Origin: Lytechinus variegatus
Taxonomy: Eukaryota; Echinodermata; Echinoidea; Temnopleuroida; Toxopneustidae
Direction: 5' to 3'
Assembly: GCF_018143015.1 (NCBI RefSeq)
Contig: NC_054741.1
Location: forward strand, 46,306,548 to 46,370,547
DNA length: 64,000 bases
Part shown: positions 48,501 through 62,708 of the stretch, in pieces
Numbering within the stretch: position 1 is the first letter of the stretch
Layout: each line of letters opens with the position of its first letter
Program-made: the position numbers and the translations under genes
Notes under the pieces: generated by a model
What the model saw: the letters and a program-made list of their open reading frames with translations, nothing else
The model's database searches: none
What the model was told of the DNA's origin: nothing

Positions 48501-51500
48501 TTGATTCCAGAGTGAGAAGTGCATGCTCCTACTACCAGAAATCAAATTCCATCTGCTGTTCAATGAATGGCTGTGGAGATCTAAAGGGACAAGTTAACTT
48601 ACCTTTATGTGTTTGATATGAGGTGTAAACAATTAACCATGGCACCAAATAAAATTGGTTATAATGGACATGAAGATTTTTTGAATAATTTTTCAATTAT
48701 TTTTTGTTTCATTTTTTTAAATTCTATTTTACCCCCCTAATTATTCCTTTGCTTTGCTATTTTTATTGTGTGTGTGTGTGGGGGGGGGGGTCTGTAAAGG
48801 TATTAAAAATGTATACACCTGTATTATGAAATGATCACATGACCAGGGGTTTTTAACATGAAAGATATGTTCCTAAATTACACATTTTGACACTGAAACC
48901 AACTTTTTAAAAAGGAGCTCGTAAATAACATTCCAACTTTACTTCAATAAAACTGCATAAAAACAACATAAACAAAAGCCTTTTTCTAATTCCCAAGTTT
49001 TTACGTGGAAATAATTGTTTATTATACAAGTTGTCTACCAGCTTCGCAGATGAGCATTTAGTAAAAAGAGTGTACACGTGGTTGTGCTGTGGAAAACATT
49101 GTATGCCCTTGCAATAGTGATATCAACAAATCGCTGAAATGTCAGGACTCCAGTCATTAAAAAAATAAGTCATAATGCAAAATTAACAATGTGTATACAG
49201 TAATTTGATAATTAATACCCCCCCCCCAAAAAAAAAGAGAGAGAGAGAGAGAGAGGGAGATAGAGAGAAAGATGAAAATAAATTGAAAAAAGTTTTTCAT
49301 GAAATTTACAATATAAAGGAAGGCTTTCGCCATTGTAACCAATAAATACTGCATCGAAGAATGATCAGTAATGTGCTATCTAATGATGATGTAGACACAT
49401 TAATTTGTATAATAGGGTTTAATAGTGTCTCATAAAGCTTGAATTCACTTGATTGGATTAAATCCCATGGGTAATTGACTTTGAAGCTATGACTGAATAC
49501 CCATTATTCACATTCATGAAGATAGGTAGATAAAAGCTCTATTATAACCTTGAATGTTTGCAGCAGCTTAGCCCCATTATTACCATGTATTGATGTCATT
49601 ATTGCTATGTGATCTGCTCTCTTTGGGGTATTATCCATTGTCACTTGCTATTTAGTCAAATTGGGAATATGTAATACTTTCTCTTTATTATTGGTGCTCT
49701 TTCATGCATTTCTTTTTCTTGTTGATATTGAAATGAAGTCATTGTTGAGTTGCATATGCATAATACTACACGTTAAAATGTACATGTAATATACCTGCAA
49801 AGAAAATTGTTTACAAAAAAAAAACAGCATATCAATTCTGAATGCAAATGTCTTGTACAAATGCATGCAGCGTGGTCCCTACTCCCTAACCCTGTTATAT
49901 TTTGGAGAGTTTTGAATATGGTGCAATGGACTTAAAACTTACTAGTGATCATGGAATAAGGGGCATACCATACATGTACATGTATGTGCAAACAAAGGAC
50001 ATTGACCTATGAACATTTCAGTGGGAATTTATTTTTGCCATTTTTGCAGGTATGCAGTAAATCAAATTTTATCTCTTTTTATACTATTCAAACTGTTCAA
50101 TTATATAATTTACATCTAGATCAAGATGGAACATTGAACATGTTCATTATGCATTTATGCAAGTAATCCTCTGTTATAGTGTGTTCATGCTGTTGCTAAG
50201 TGATGGGCAATTGGGATGGGATTAGTGAATGAATGGGTTATGGTTTTAGACAGGCAGCAAGTCATCCTCGCATTGATGGGGAAGGAGATTGGCGGTGTCC
50301 CGCAATTAGAAGTGTTTACATATTTTTTTGCTAATTAGTGGAGTTCTAAATGGTGTAATTCTCATTGAGAATACCATAGACCTAAAAGACGTTATTCTTG
50401 GAAAATGTGCAAATAATTGCATCTATAAATCTATGTGACCTGCTTACAATTAATCTAAGCCTTGTAACATTTATTTAAAAAACAAGATACATGTATGAGG
50501 TCTGTAAAAGAGAAAAAATGAGATGATGAATCAGGATGGGGCATGCAAGATTATGTGAAGGGTAAAAAGATGAGAAAAGAGAGAGAGAGAGGGGGTGATA
50601 ACTTTATATTAATCTGTTTATTTTGTGGTAGTGGTTGAAACAGAAGGAAATAGTATTATGACCGTGTTAGTGGCAGTGCAAACATGAGTGTGCTAAAAAT
50701 AGACTGGCATACCTAGAACAGTATGTAGGCCTACATCTTCCCATATGTCACTTGTGCAAATGTCCACCTGTTGCATTTACAATGTACCATAGATCTAATG
50801 TTTACTTTGAATACAACATGCAGTTTCTAAATTTCATTATTTTGTAATTCACAATACTTGACACACAGCATAACCATATCAGGGTGTTACCAGGGTTACA
50901 ACTTAGATGTTCGCTGAAATTTCACATATTTATTTTAACCGGTAAATTATGCATTCAAGCATTAATTGCATGCAGCAGCAATTACAATCTTCTTTAGAAA
51001 ACTTATATTGAAAAAATGAAAATAAAAATAGGTTTGTGATTATCAGTCAAATCAAGTACCTACTGTAACACATTCTTTTAAATCCTGTATACTGTAATTC
51101 CCATGCTAGCATAATTCTGTACATGTATTAGTTCTGTATCATGCATGATAGGCTGACAAGAAATAATGTATCACAATCATCATACCACTTGATAGTATGC
51201 AGGAGTGTTGAGAATTTGTTTATGCATTCATGCATTCATATTAATCATAACATGATTTTAATGAGAAATACAATATGCCAGGATATACATCTGTGATTTA
51301 TGTGCAGTATGTTGCTATCTTCATTAGAAAGCACATGATAAAATTCATAGATTTGTCATTTATGCCTCAGTGAAAATGAAAATTCATGAGCAAATTATTT
51401 ACTATCTGGTTGATTAACATGTTATGATACTGGTATTGGCTTCTGTTGTGTGTGTATGGTTTTTTTTTTGGGGGGGATTAAGATTTCCTTACCTTTGAAT

Positions 51501-53860
51501 ATGTACATTTTACGGTAATGTTATGTGCAAGTTTTGCATTTAGTTACTTTCAAGGTAACATTTGATACAAAATTAATATGGGGAAACTCAGATCTAGAGA
51601 GAGAGGGTGAGAGCTGGGGGGGGGGGGGGGGGGGGCTGCACATAGCCTTTGTGATACATGTCCATGTACATGGTAGGCATGTATATTATATTCGTTTTTC
51701 ATTTTATATGATATTCACTTGGTAATAATTGGGTTATCCATCAATCATTAAAGTGGCATAGTGTTGCAATCATTATTTCAATGGAGAAAGATTGGTCAAT
51801 TAATTGTGCATTGTGTAGAAGGCCTCTGAGAGTTCATAGATAAGTTCAATGATCTACATGCATAAACTCATCATACAGACATACAGTGTATAGTATTGAA
51901 CTAGCAGATTGTGTCATGCATTAGCATATTGATTTTTTTTTTTGGGGGGGTGCAGGAGGTTGGATAATGCATATGAAAAGATTTATTTTGATACAATTAG
52001 TTAAGCTGAGAAGTGTTTATATAGTTGTGTGATTATATTATACATTTCAAACTGCAAAGTATTATTTTATTCATGAATTCTAATTGTGACCATGGTTGTA
52101 CAGACAAGGAATTTCCAATGTTCATGCAAACACCCTTTCAACAATATACAAAAATAGCAATATGTTCACAGTTTTATGTTTATATCCCCTGTTTTTGTCT
52201 TGTGTTTGTTGATGGGAACTAGAGTTTTTATTGGTGAACCCCCCTCCAAAATAGAACTTGCACTGCATGGTAGCAACATCTGTGTGGCTACAGCTGCTAT
52301 ACATGTAAAATATATACATGTACATAGCTGCAGACAAATATACTTCTCTTGACATAATCCATGTTTGTGTGATGAGATTATATATATGTATCCCTAAGGC
52401 CCTAGAGACCTCTTTCCTCTCTGATCAAGATTTGCGTCCATGTTATGAAAGACTAGGTCGCAACCCGCAATCAGAAGACAAGGCGAAACGTAGATTAATC
52501 ATGATGCTAAAAGATGACTGGCTGAAGAAATGCCTGGGGCTCTTCTCATTTCATTATGCAAGAAGATGGGCGAAGCTACAAATAAAATGGATAATAATCA
52601 GAAATTGGTCTAGAAAAGTGCATGCATGTATTTTTTTAAGTCATTGAGCGGCAGGCCAGTAATTAGTTTTGAGAATTATATTGCTGAAGAAAATATGATT
52701 CTTCTTTTTATAATGATTTTGTGGCATTCATTCTCTTTCAATTTCTAGTTGAAGTGAATAAAGGGTCATTCACAAATGAATGGAGATTGCTTCACAAGGG
52801 GCTTGGAGGTCCTTGCACTCTTGTTTAGTTTCTAGTTTTTAAACATATCTTTAGGAGTGTTCCCTAGAAAAAAAATTAAGAAAAGAAAATGGAAAGAAAG
52901 TGAGACAAAGCTGGAGCTGAGAGATAGATAGAAGCAGAAGATCGATGTCGGTATCCATAATGCTTGAAATTATATCTGATACTAGAGTCTACAGTATGTT
53001 GATATAGCCAGTCAATTCTTTAATTCTAGCTGAGATCGTTAAGAGACTTAAAAATGATCTCCAGTTTAAGCAGTGTTCAAGTTATTATTTTGAGGAGCAG
53101 AATATGATAGAGTCGCAGTCATAAACTGCATTATGTTATTCCTTGTCTATAACTTGAAATTTTGTCCATTTTTTCTATCGTCGACACTACAAAAACAAAT
53201 GATAATTTGCCTTCACAATGATTTAATGTGTTTTGAATACATGTAAGATATTAATCCTAAAATATTGCAGCTAAAAAAATATTCAAAGAGGGAATTACAG
53301 TCTTAATTTTTAGAATAAAAATCAAAATGAAACTTCTCAATGAAAATGTCCTGATGATATTTTTAATTTTCCCTTTGTTCAAGGTTGATTAATACAGAGA
53401 CCTACATACACGTTTTCCACATACCTGCTTTCATTTATTCTGCTACATGTATGTATTTACACAAGATAAACACGTCTGTTGATGGTACACAGAGCTTATC
53501 GTTAAACAAATGCTATTTAAAGCAGGCAAAGTCGCTGGTGGTGAAATATTTGGCAGCCTTCGTGATTAAAATCAATAAACAAATTCTGTATTGTGCAGTT
53601 GCATATAAATACAGCTTTGCTGATTATAATTATTGCATGGAGGTAGAAAGATAATACAGTGTACATGTAAGAATGCTGATCTAAGATGATTGTATACATC
53701 ACAGTTTTAGCATATCCCAATCAAACAGGAATTTCAATATGTAATGAAATTGTTTTTACAAATTCTGGTATTGAGATAATAGAGTATTATGAAATGATGG
53801 TTCTGGTTGGCATGGTTTATTGGATACTGTAAGCCACCATACAAGCGGTAACCATATCAT

Positions 53861-54166
53861 TTAATAATAATAACAATAATGATACATGTAGGTATATTTA
53901 CCCAGGGAAGCCACTTCAGTTCTGAAAACTGTTCTTCCAGCGGCCCTGATATTATTATTACCCTGGCTTTAGCTGGGCTGCCTAGGCGATCAAAGCATTC
54001 AAGGAATTTCTTCCTACCGGGTACCCATTCACCTCACCTGGGTTAAGTGCAGCAGAGTGTGGATAAATTTCTTGCTGCAGGAAATTATGCTACGGCTGAG
54101 ATTCGAATCCACGACCCTCTGTTTCAAAGTCAGAAGACTAATGCACTGGGCCACAACGCTCCACTA
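53861..54166 (-). mobile_element. tRNA-derived SINE, copy 2
   Basis: The reverse strand reads from an A-box-like TGGCCCAGTGCATTAG through the B box GGATTCGAATCT into the same body as the copy at 11069-11342 (shared CTGCACTTAACCCAGGTG-type segment), ending in an ATT-rich tail. More complete than copy 1 between the boxes. Confidence 0.88.
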
Positions 54167-57100
54167 GGTAGTCTTAAGACGACAAAGTAGTTTTTTTTCT
54201 TTGCCCAGTTACATGCAGATATTGTGGAAAGAGAGAAGGAGATAATACATGCCGAGTTATATACCGATTAATAATTTGATTGTGCAAAATTAGAGCATGA
54301 ATTTTGAAACCCAAACACTGCTGTGAATAGAGATATAGTCAAAATCTTTGCTTTTCCATATCACTTCAAGTATAAATAAATCCTAGTATTATTAAAACCT
54401 CTATAGACATGAAGTGTTTAATAGAATGGATTTGTCGCTTTGTTTGTAGAGCAATTGTTATTGAGAATATTGCATAAAACCAGGTCATGCGTTGTGTATG
54501 AGCAAATTTCAGGTGTATTTGCACATATTTTAGTTTGTAATGGAAAGTACTTCAGAAGATTAGATTTTCAATATTGGCAATATTCCCTACAGAATACCCA
54601 TGTAAATACAAGTGGCTCTCTCATTTTAGAAGTGAGTATTCAAGTGGGTTACTGTCCTATTCAAGATTATAGTAGAATTTAGAATAAAAGTATTGTTAGA
54701 GTTCCATTTCATATATCTCTGCATATGAAACTGTAACAATGTTAAGGTTTCATTCAAAAACTCTAATATGCATTGTATATTGCATTATTGTCAATATTTG
54801 GGGTTTCTTTTTATTTTTCTTAGGTTTATTCTTGGTGCATTTTTAAATCACATTACTTCCATTGAATTTGAATATATAGACTTAGCATTATTTTTTTATG
54901 GTGCTCGTACTTTAGATTAAGAAAAAGGAAGTAAAATACAATGCTTAATTTTCATTGATGAATATATTGTGTAATTTATTTGTATTTCACACACTTCACA
55001 AATTTTAAAGGTATTTTTGCTTGTAAGATTTTCATATAAGAAAAAAAATGAATTTTTTTTTTTCAAATATTAATTTCAAATGTTATTTACATGTAGAATG
55101 TGTGCAACAAGTACTTTCATTTGTCAAATTGTACAATCTGAGAGAAGTCAAAAGTACACGAATATTGATCATTGGATTGACGTTCTATACCTGTATGTTT
55201 TACCCCTGGATCTCCCCCTTACCCCCTGCATGGTGTGTGAACCACAATACTGTCTGTATGGGGTAGATGTCATGGGTATTGAGCAAGCGTGCTGGGAATC
55301 GTCATGATGATTGTGTGAAGTCATCCCTTAATTCACCCATTTATATAGTGTCGTTCAGACCTACAAAATTGATTGTATATGCAAAGTCTAAAGAGGGAGG
55401 TTTTAGGGGTTTTATCATAACTATTTTTTTTTTTTTTGGGGGGGGGTTCAAATATTGATTGTCAATAATAAGTAAGAAAGTTATGATTATTATTTATTTT
55501 TACGAAGGGTCATCTGACCCATCACCCTTCTTCATTTTGCTCAGGCATGGATCTACAGAGTTAGATGAGAATTGTAAATTGTGCTTTTAATGTACAACAA
55601 ACAGTCTCAATTTGTTTTGTTTTTCATGTTTTGTATTAATTTTGCATACTTGTAGATCTATCTTAACATATTTTTTTTCAATGTAGAACCATGCTTCATT
55701 TCCAGTCTTAACTATGGTGACTTATTAATAGTTACTGTGATATTGGTTCACTATAGATATACATGTATGAGGTTACTTTTTATTGAAACCAGTATTATTA
55801 ATACATTGACCTTAAACTAGGTTGATTAATTTTCACTCAACAATCTTGATTAGATTGGATATATATCTCAAAGAATGGAAATTTGAATATTCATCCAGTA
55901 TACCAAAGAGATGGATCTGAACTTTTTTTTCCTGTGAGGATTTTCATAAAATAGTACTACATATATATATATCAAATTCCTCCTGTCTGAACAGGGCCAT
56001 TGATCATTCTCAATTCATACATCTCAGCTGAGACAAGTCAAGCAAAAAATCTGATTCGTTTCAGCCTGCTTTTGATTGATCTTTTTTTTCTCAGTTGATA
56101 TTGTCACCGGAGTTTAACTAATTTGTGTTCAGATATGCATTTTAACTTCAGTTCATAGTAGAAATTTGATACTGCCCTAGATATTTTCCCCCTGATTTTG
56201 TTTAGATTTTGAAGTCTTCAGATGTTACTGTGGAACAGATATTGCATTTTGGGTATAAAACTCCAACCTTCAATTTCAATTAGGGTTTCTGACTCCAGTT
56301 TGTCCATGCACGCCATGATTTTTTAACTCTCCTATCCACACATAGTCAGCATATACATAATGCTGAAAAAATTTGAAAATTTTCATTCTGTGATCCTTAT
56401 ACATGAACATTCACAATAAAGGCTTTCTTTTTAATAACCTAAGTTTTACAGAATTTCAACTGCCCTAAAGTTTGTATTTCTTCACTTGTCATGGTATACA
56501 TACAATCATTGTTGTCCAATACAACTGAACACACCCCATATTAGTCACCATCAACATGATCAAGTTGTTATTAAGTTCCCACGCTTCCCCCTCATTTACC
56601 CATAATGCTGTAGATAGTATAGCTTTGAAGCTTGACAGTCTGTGATTACGAACAAAACACGATAACAGAAACTTTGTGACTATTGTGCCATTGACCTTCT
56701 ATGATGAGCTCTGTATTATCATCTATTACTTTATAGTTCTTGGATCCAGAAATTTACTAAAAGTTTTTCATTATTTTGAATTTTTACATTTTACATTTTG
56801 CTTTGATGAGTAACCACCCATTCATTTTTTTTTTTTTTTTATGGGGAAGGGGGGATGGATGAGGTCCTAACATTATGTAAATAGCACCTGGAGCGCCATT
56901 TTGACAAATGACTTTGTAATTATAAAGGCTATTTAGTCCCGTTTTTCATCCTTTATAGCTTGGCAGAAGGGTATAAAAAATGCTCAATACATTTGCAGTG
57001 AATGATATCCTTTTTGTACAATTCAATTCACCTTGCAATCCTATAGGTACAGTTAAAATGTTTCAGGGCAGGACCTGCATGGGAAAAGGGTTGTGAGAAA

Positions 57101-59350
57101 AAAATTTTGACTTTCAAAGTTTTTATGAGATGCTTTCTTAATTGTGCTTATGTGTTGATCAAGAATAGATTTAAAGTGCATTGTGTTATATATTAAGGTA
57201 TGATATAAATTAGTGTGGGAACTTTCATATGAAATCTGTGAGAACATTACGACCTACATTAATGTATATATTGAAGTGAGGGGTTCGCCCCTACCTCGCT
57301 ACCCTGCAATGGAGTTCAGTATGACAAGAACAACAATGTCAGAATTTTTTTTTTGTAATGCGATATATATGTTTTTCTGACTTGATTTTGTTCCGAGTTA
57401 TCCATTACCAGCAGTGTTTTATTAAAATATTTCCTCATTAGTAGAAAAGTGTTTTTGATCATGACATAGACCTCAAATTGATCATACAATTTTGAATATG
57501 AAACAAGGCTTAAATAGTCCACCTCTAATTTGAAATTGACAAAAAAATAAAATATAAGTCAGAATTGGACAGAGGTGATTGTCCACTCCATGTGGTCATT
57601 TTATGGGGTCATCTATTTTACCTGGACTTTGAAAGGAAATTAACTTCCACCTTCATTAATATTTAATGAACTGTTGACATACTTAACGACTTAGTAGCCC
57701 TCCCCCAGGACACACAAATCAATAAAGCTACATTGTGGCTACTGTTTAGTATTGGACATGGTATTTTTGTGTGAATTCTTTCAAGTTTTGAAGCTTCTTC
57801 AGCCCAGATGTTAAGTTCTCATGACAGATAATTTACAGTGTGTCTAAGATTTCAAAACAGTTTAATCCACAAAAAAAATTTCGCTCTCTCCTTTGTTTGA
57901 GAGAGGAGCTTGAGTTTTCAGGCTTATATCTTTCCTCACAGTGGGACACCTTCAAATTGAAATTGTTTTACTTAAAAGTGATATGTTAAAGTGATTGGTT
58001 AACATTGGTTTGACTTTTAAAAAATCTGAGCTTGGTCACACTTGTCACCTGTGTCTAGGATATGTTACAAAAATGAAAATAATTATTTAGTGCTTCAAAA
58101 ATTGAAATATAAAGTGACCGGAAACACCATCTTACTTCATCCCATACACTTATGTGTACTATATAGGTGTCTGTAAGACGCCTATACAAAATCTGAGTTT
58201 GCCTTGTAGTTTTAGCTTCTCATTCTCAATAATGGTTGTTTTCAGGGTTTATTAGTCCTAATACATGCACTGGTACACATGTTTCATCTTGGTTTGAGAA
58301 TTTTTTAAATCAGCTGCTCACAAAGTTAAACAATACCTTTAAGGTCTCACATACATGTATACAGTGTAGCCATCTTTTTACATCTGTCGTTGAAAATTTC
58401 TTTTAACTATACTAAGGAGGAAGCATTATTCTCACCTTTTGAACACTGTATTAAATTTGTATTGCTGATGAGTGGAATTATTTTATATATTTTTATGTTA
58501 GGAGCACAGGGAAATACATTGATTGTTTCATATTCTAAATCCATCCATTGACCTACATCTGAATGGGGAAAATATCCATTATCAACACATTTTGTGTCAT
58601 AAATGCATGAGACAACATCACAAAGCGGTAGTATAAATATGCCCTATATTTGTCTCTGTTGCAACATGCATAATAGGAAATCCGTCTTGACAATTTGTTC
58701 ATTTTGAAGTTCACCGTTCCTCACTTGACCGATTAAGAGCCTCATTAATTATTTTATCAAATTTTTTTAGCCCCAGGATCTGTTCCGAATCGAAGTGGGT
58801 CATCCAAACCACAAAAGCCTCTCAATTTCAAGAATAATCAAAGAAAATAGTCGGGTACAATTATCAGCCAGTGCAGAGAAAGCATGAGGTTTATTATATA
58901 GTGGTGACTATACGGATACGGAAATTATGATAGCTGATCTCTTGAAATTGAATAGAATTTTAAGAAAATTAATGCATAAAACATATAGATCAATAAAAAG
59001 TGAGGAGTACAATAGGGATTACGGATACAACAGAGGGTCCATTCACTTTTGATTCACATGCATGATTCATCAAATGAAATAATTTATGGGGCAATTTTGT
59101 GTGAATTTTGGTCCTTGGAACTTTGTGTTTCTTTGTTTTAAACCAAATAAATGAATAAATAAACAAATAAATCGTCCGGGACGGCAGGATTCCATTCGGG
59201 GCGCAGCGGCCTGCAACAGATAATAAGTTTGCTTTCCCTAAGTAAATGAATGAATAGATAAATAAATAATAGTATTTGTTTAATACACAATGATTAGCGT
59301 ATTTGAAAGAACAAATCACCCTCTCTAAATCTTAAGTGGGTGATATTCTC

Positions 59351-59996
59351 TTATACCCTTTCATATTGCGCTTTTCACCGGCGAACTTCACTGGCGAAGT
59401 TCGCCAGCGAAGGGGAAAGTGTCCAGTATGAAAGGTACACAGGAGAACTTCACCGGTGAAGTTCGCCGGTGAACTTCTCCACCTCTTGAGGTGGAGAAGT
59501 TCACCGTGAAACTTTTCACTGGCGAACTTCGCCGGTGAAAAGGCCAGTATGAAAGCAAACCGGTGAACTTCTCCTCGTTTAATGACGTCAGAGGTCAATA
59601 TTTTTCTCTCCCAAAGTTCCCTGTACCGAGATTCCACGCACGATAAGTTGCCAGCTCAGCTAAATACTATGGCCAAGTAGATACCCTCGAACATATTTTT
59701 TTACTAACAATATTTATTTAAAGGCACTTTTTACATGTATAAAATGCGCTAAAATATAAAAACAAGGTGATATCGTTTGTTTTTCTCATAATACTTCCAA
59801 AATATGTTGTAATCAATTTTTTTTATACCTTTTTGTAAAAGGTACGAAGTAATGTTTACAATTTTCTTTCGTTTTGTTCTGCAATCGCCCGTTGACTTTC
59901 GCCGGGGAAGAAATGTCAGTGCGAAAGGGTACATTTTTTTCTTCGCCTGTGAAGTTCACCGGTGAAAAATGAAGAGGGCAGTATGAAAGGGGTATT
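59351..59996. mobile_element. Inverted-end element with TTA flanks and TTCACCGGTGAA arrays
   Basis: About 640 bp. The ends are inverted (left TACCCTTTCATATTGCGC, right reversed TACCCCTTTCATACTGCCC) with TTA on both sides. Inside are many direct and inverted copies of AACTTCACCGGTGAA and a perfect 19-bp palindrome. A 3-bp TTA duplication fits PIF/Harbinger-type elements; no transposase is present. Confidence 0.75.
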
Positions 59997-62214
59997 ATTA
60001 GCAATGGTTCTGTATCTTGGTAAACTACATCCACACTTTTAATGGAATGCAATATACATAGTAGTGTCCAATTTATACCAAGTTCAAATTATTATACTCC
60101 TGCAGTGAAAGGCTGTCAAAAAATGCTTTTTACGATTTCAGATACTCCCACTTTCAATATAGTGACCTGCTTATTGATACAGTTCTTTAGATTAATAGAC
60201 TACAATTGCAATGAATTTACATGTAGATGATTGAGTCTACTAAAATTTCAAAGGGTTTATTCAGGGCCTTTTATTGAGTTCCCTATTAAAGGATGAGTTA
60301 AGTAATTCATATCAATGATTGGTTAATTTGTTTTGCAACTTACAAAGCTGATTTCATGGACCAAGGAATTCGTGCATCAATCCATGCTTCATATTCACGC
60401 AAAGACCACAACCTTTTCTCTATCGGTCAACCTGTCATTCTAAGAAGATGGCAAATAAGATTTTAAACCATTTCTATAAGTCAGACTGATTACTTCCTTG
60501 CTTTTTGATCTTTTTTTCTGCTTGACCTTGCTTATCTGTTATAAGAAGAAAATTGGGATTTTGTAGTGCTAACCTCTGCTGGATATGCGAATGCCCTGCA
60601 ATTCTTATTTTACTTTACTGAAGTTTTCATAGACAGCAATAATAAATTGAATTGATTGTTAAGGCTTCTCCGAAGCTATTATGCTACTTATTACTTCATT
60701 TTGTACCGAGTAAATGATTGTTATTTTGATAAATGTTGGTTTGTAATGGATCCAGAATTTGTGAGAAAGATGGGAGGTCACAAGGGCATACATGAGACAA
60801 GTATTACATATATATTTAGCTCGGCTAGCTACCAAAGGGTTCTACAGTCATAATATTAGTTTTCTGAACTTCCATGATAATATCTTTAAAAAAAAAACTT
60901 ACCCCCCCTTCACAGAGGGCTGCCAAGTGTTCCTGATGTCAAAGAGGTGCCGCTTAATTCCCTGAAAATTTACTGATTTTCAAATGGAAAACTATATTTT
61001 CATCATCTTTCTGATACATACTATAGATTTCTTTCACTGGATTGTGTGATATCGAGAAAGATCTCCTTCCTCCAGTAAATTTTGCCTAAAAGGTGAATAT
61101 AAAAGTTGCCAACTCTGATCTACAAATCCCTCTTCTAAATTTATACTTTTATTCACTATTTGTGTGGTCAGCAAGCATAGACTCGTATTTGACACTTTAA
61201 CCAATTACAGGTATATAGTAAAGACTAGAAGCCAAAGGCTCTGTCTGTGTTAAGTAGAGTCTGCCACAGTACACAGTGAATTTAGTCTCAGAACTTCAGA
61301 CTCTACATTATGCACTATGCGAATAGCAAAGAGCAAGGTTCTGTGCCTGCAGACTACTATTTATATGAGGGATGGGAGACATGGGAAATACATGTACCTT
61401 TGAATACATGGAGGTAGAATTTTAGAGCTGGAGAACTCCCCCCCATAGATCTCCATCCACATCCACCCCCCCCCCCTAAAAAAAGGGGTTCTATATCTGA
61501 ACCTGTCTGCCCTCGCTGTACGGCCAATGACATTGCATAATCCCAACTCTAATTTATATTGGTTAAATCTGATTTTATGCCAACCTTATTAAGATTGCTT
61601 GAAATCTCATTAGGAATTTTTTATGAAACTCTTGTTAGAGATGAATTTTCTCTCTTGAAAACACAACAAAGTGACTAGACAGTTTCAAGGCTTGCATATT
61701 GAAGATTTTGCCAATACAATACTACAATTGTGTTGTCCCTTTATGTGAGCATTAACATGTTAGGTGGACAACAAATGGATTTATTAAAATTTCAAAGGTA
61801 CGCTGTACTTCTATTTCTTTTTTTATTTTACCTTTTCTTTGGTTGTAAAATTGGGAGCATTAGAGGGGATAAATGAAGAAGATTGGAATGGCTTTAGTAA
61901 ATAATGTGCAGATTATTTATGCAGTTTATCAATACTTGTTTGGTTTCCTATTAGAATGGGGTAATAAATGTGGGTTTTGGTGTCATTTGTATAGTTATTG
62001 TATCCCCCTGATCCACAGGTAATAGAATTTGTCTATTTAATTGAATCAGAAAAGTGGATAAAGCTCATGCTTGCATTCTATTACATTTCTTTACCAAGAA
62101 AGATTATACCAGATTGTGATCTTTTCATTTTTTAAGGAGGGTTTAAGAGTAGATATTATTTGTGTCAAAGAAAAGTGTTTCGTCTGGGGCTTTAAATCTG
62201 CTGGGGCCATTTAA

Positions 62215-62708
62215 AGGGGAAGTTCACCCTGACAAAAAGTTCATTGTAAAAATAGCAGAAAAATAATAAAAAATATTGCCGAAGGTTTGAGAAAAATTCA
62301 TCAAATAATTAAAAAGTTATTAGAATTTCAATTATTTGATTTGTGACGTCATATGCGAGCAGTATTCCTACATAGTGAATGGTAAAAAGTCAATGAAATG
62401 TCATTTTTTCAGAAAATTGAAAATGGTTTTCTCTGTACCTTTTGTATATCAATAGACAAATCATTTCACATCCAATCATGAATAAAAAACAAAATTAAGT
62501 CATCAGGAACCATACAAAATTTGAAATTCATACATTTACATTACATAACACATGGGGCAGCTGCTCGTTTATGACGTCACAAATCCCAAATTTTGAACTC
62601 TAATAACTTTCTTACTCTTTAACAGATTGTTCTCAAACCTTCACCAATATTTTTTATTATTTTTTCGGCGATTTTTACAACAAAGTTTTTTCAGGATGAA
62701 CTTCCCCT
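62215..62708. mobile_element. piggyBac-like MITE with TTAA target duplication
   Basis: About 494 bp flanked on both sides by TTAA (62211-62214 and 62709-62712). Inverted ends begin AGGGGAAGTTCACCCTGA / AGGGGAAGTTCATCCTGA and stay similar for about 150 bp, including a shared TTTGTGACGTCATA. Non-coding. The TTAA target is the mark of the piggyBac superfamily. Confidence 0.85.
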
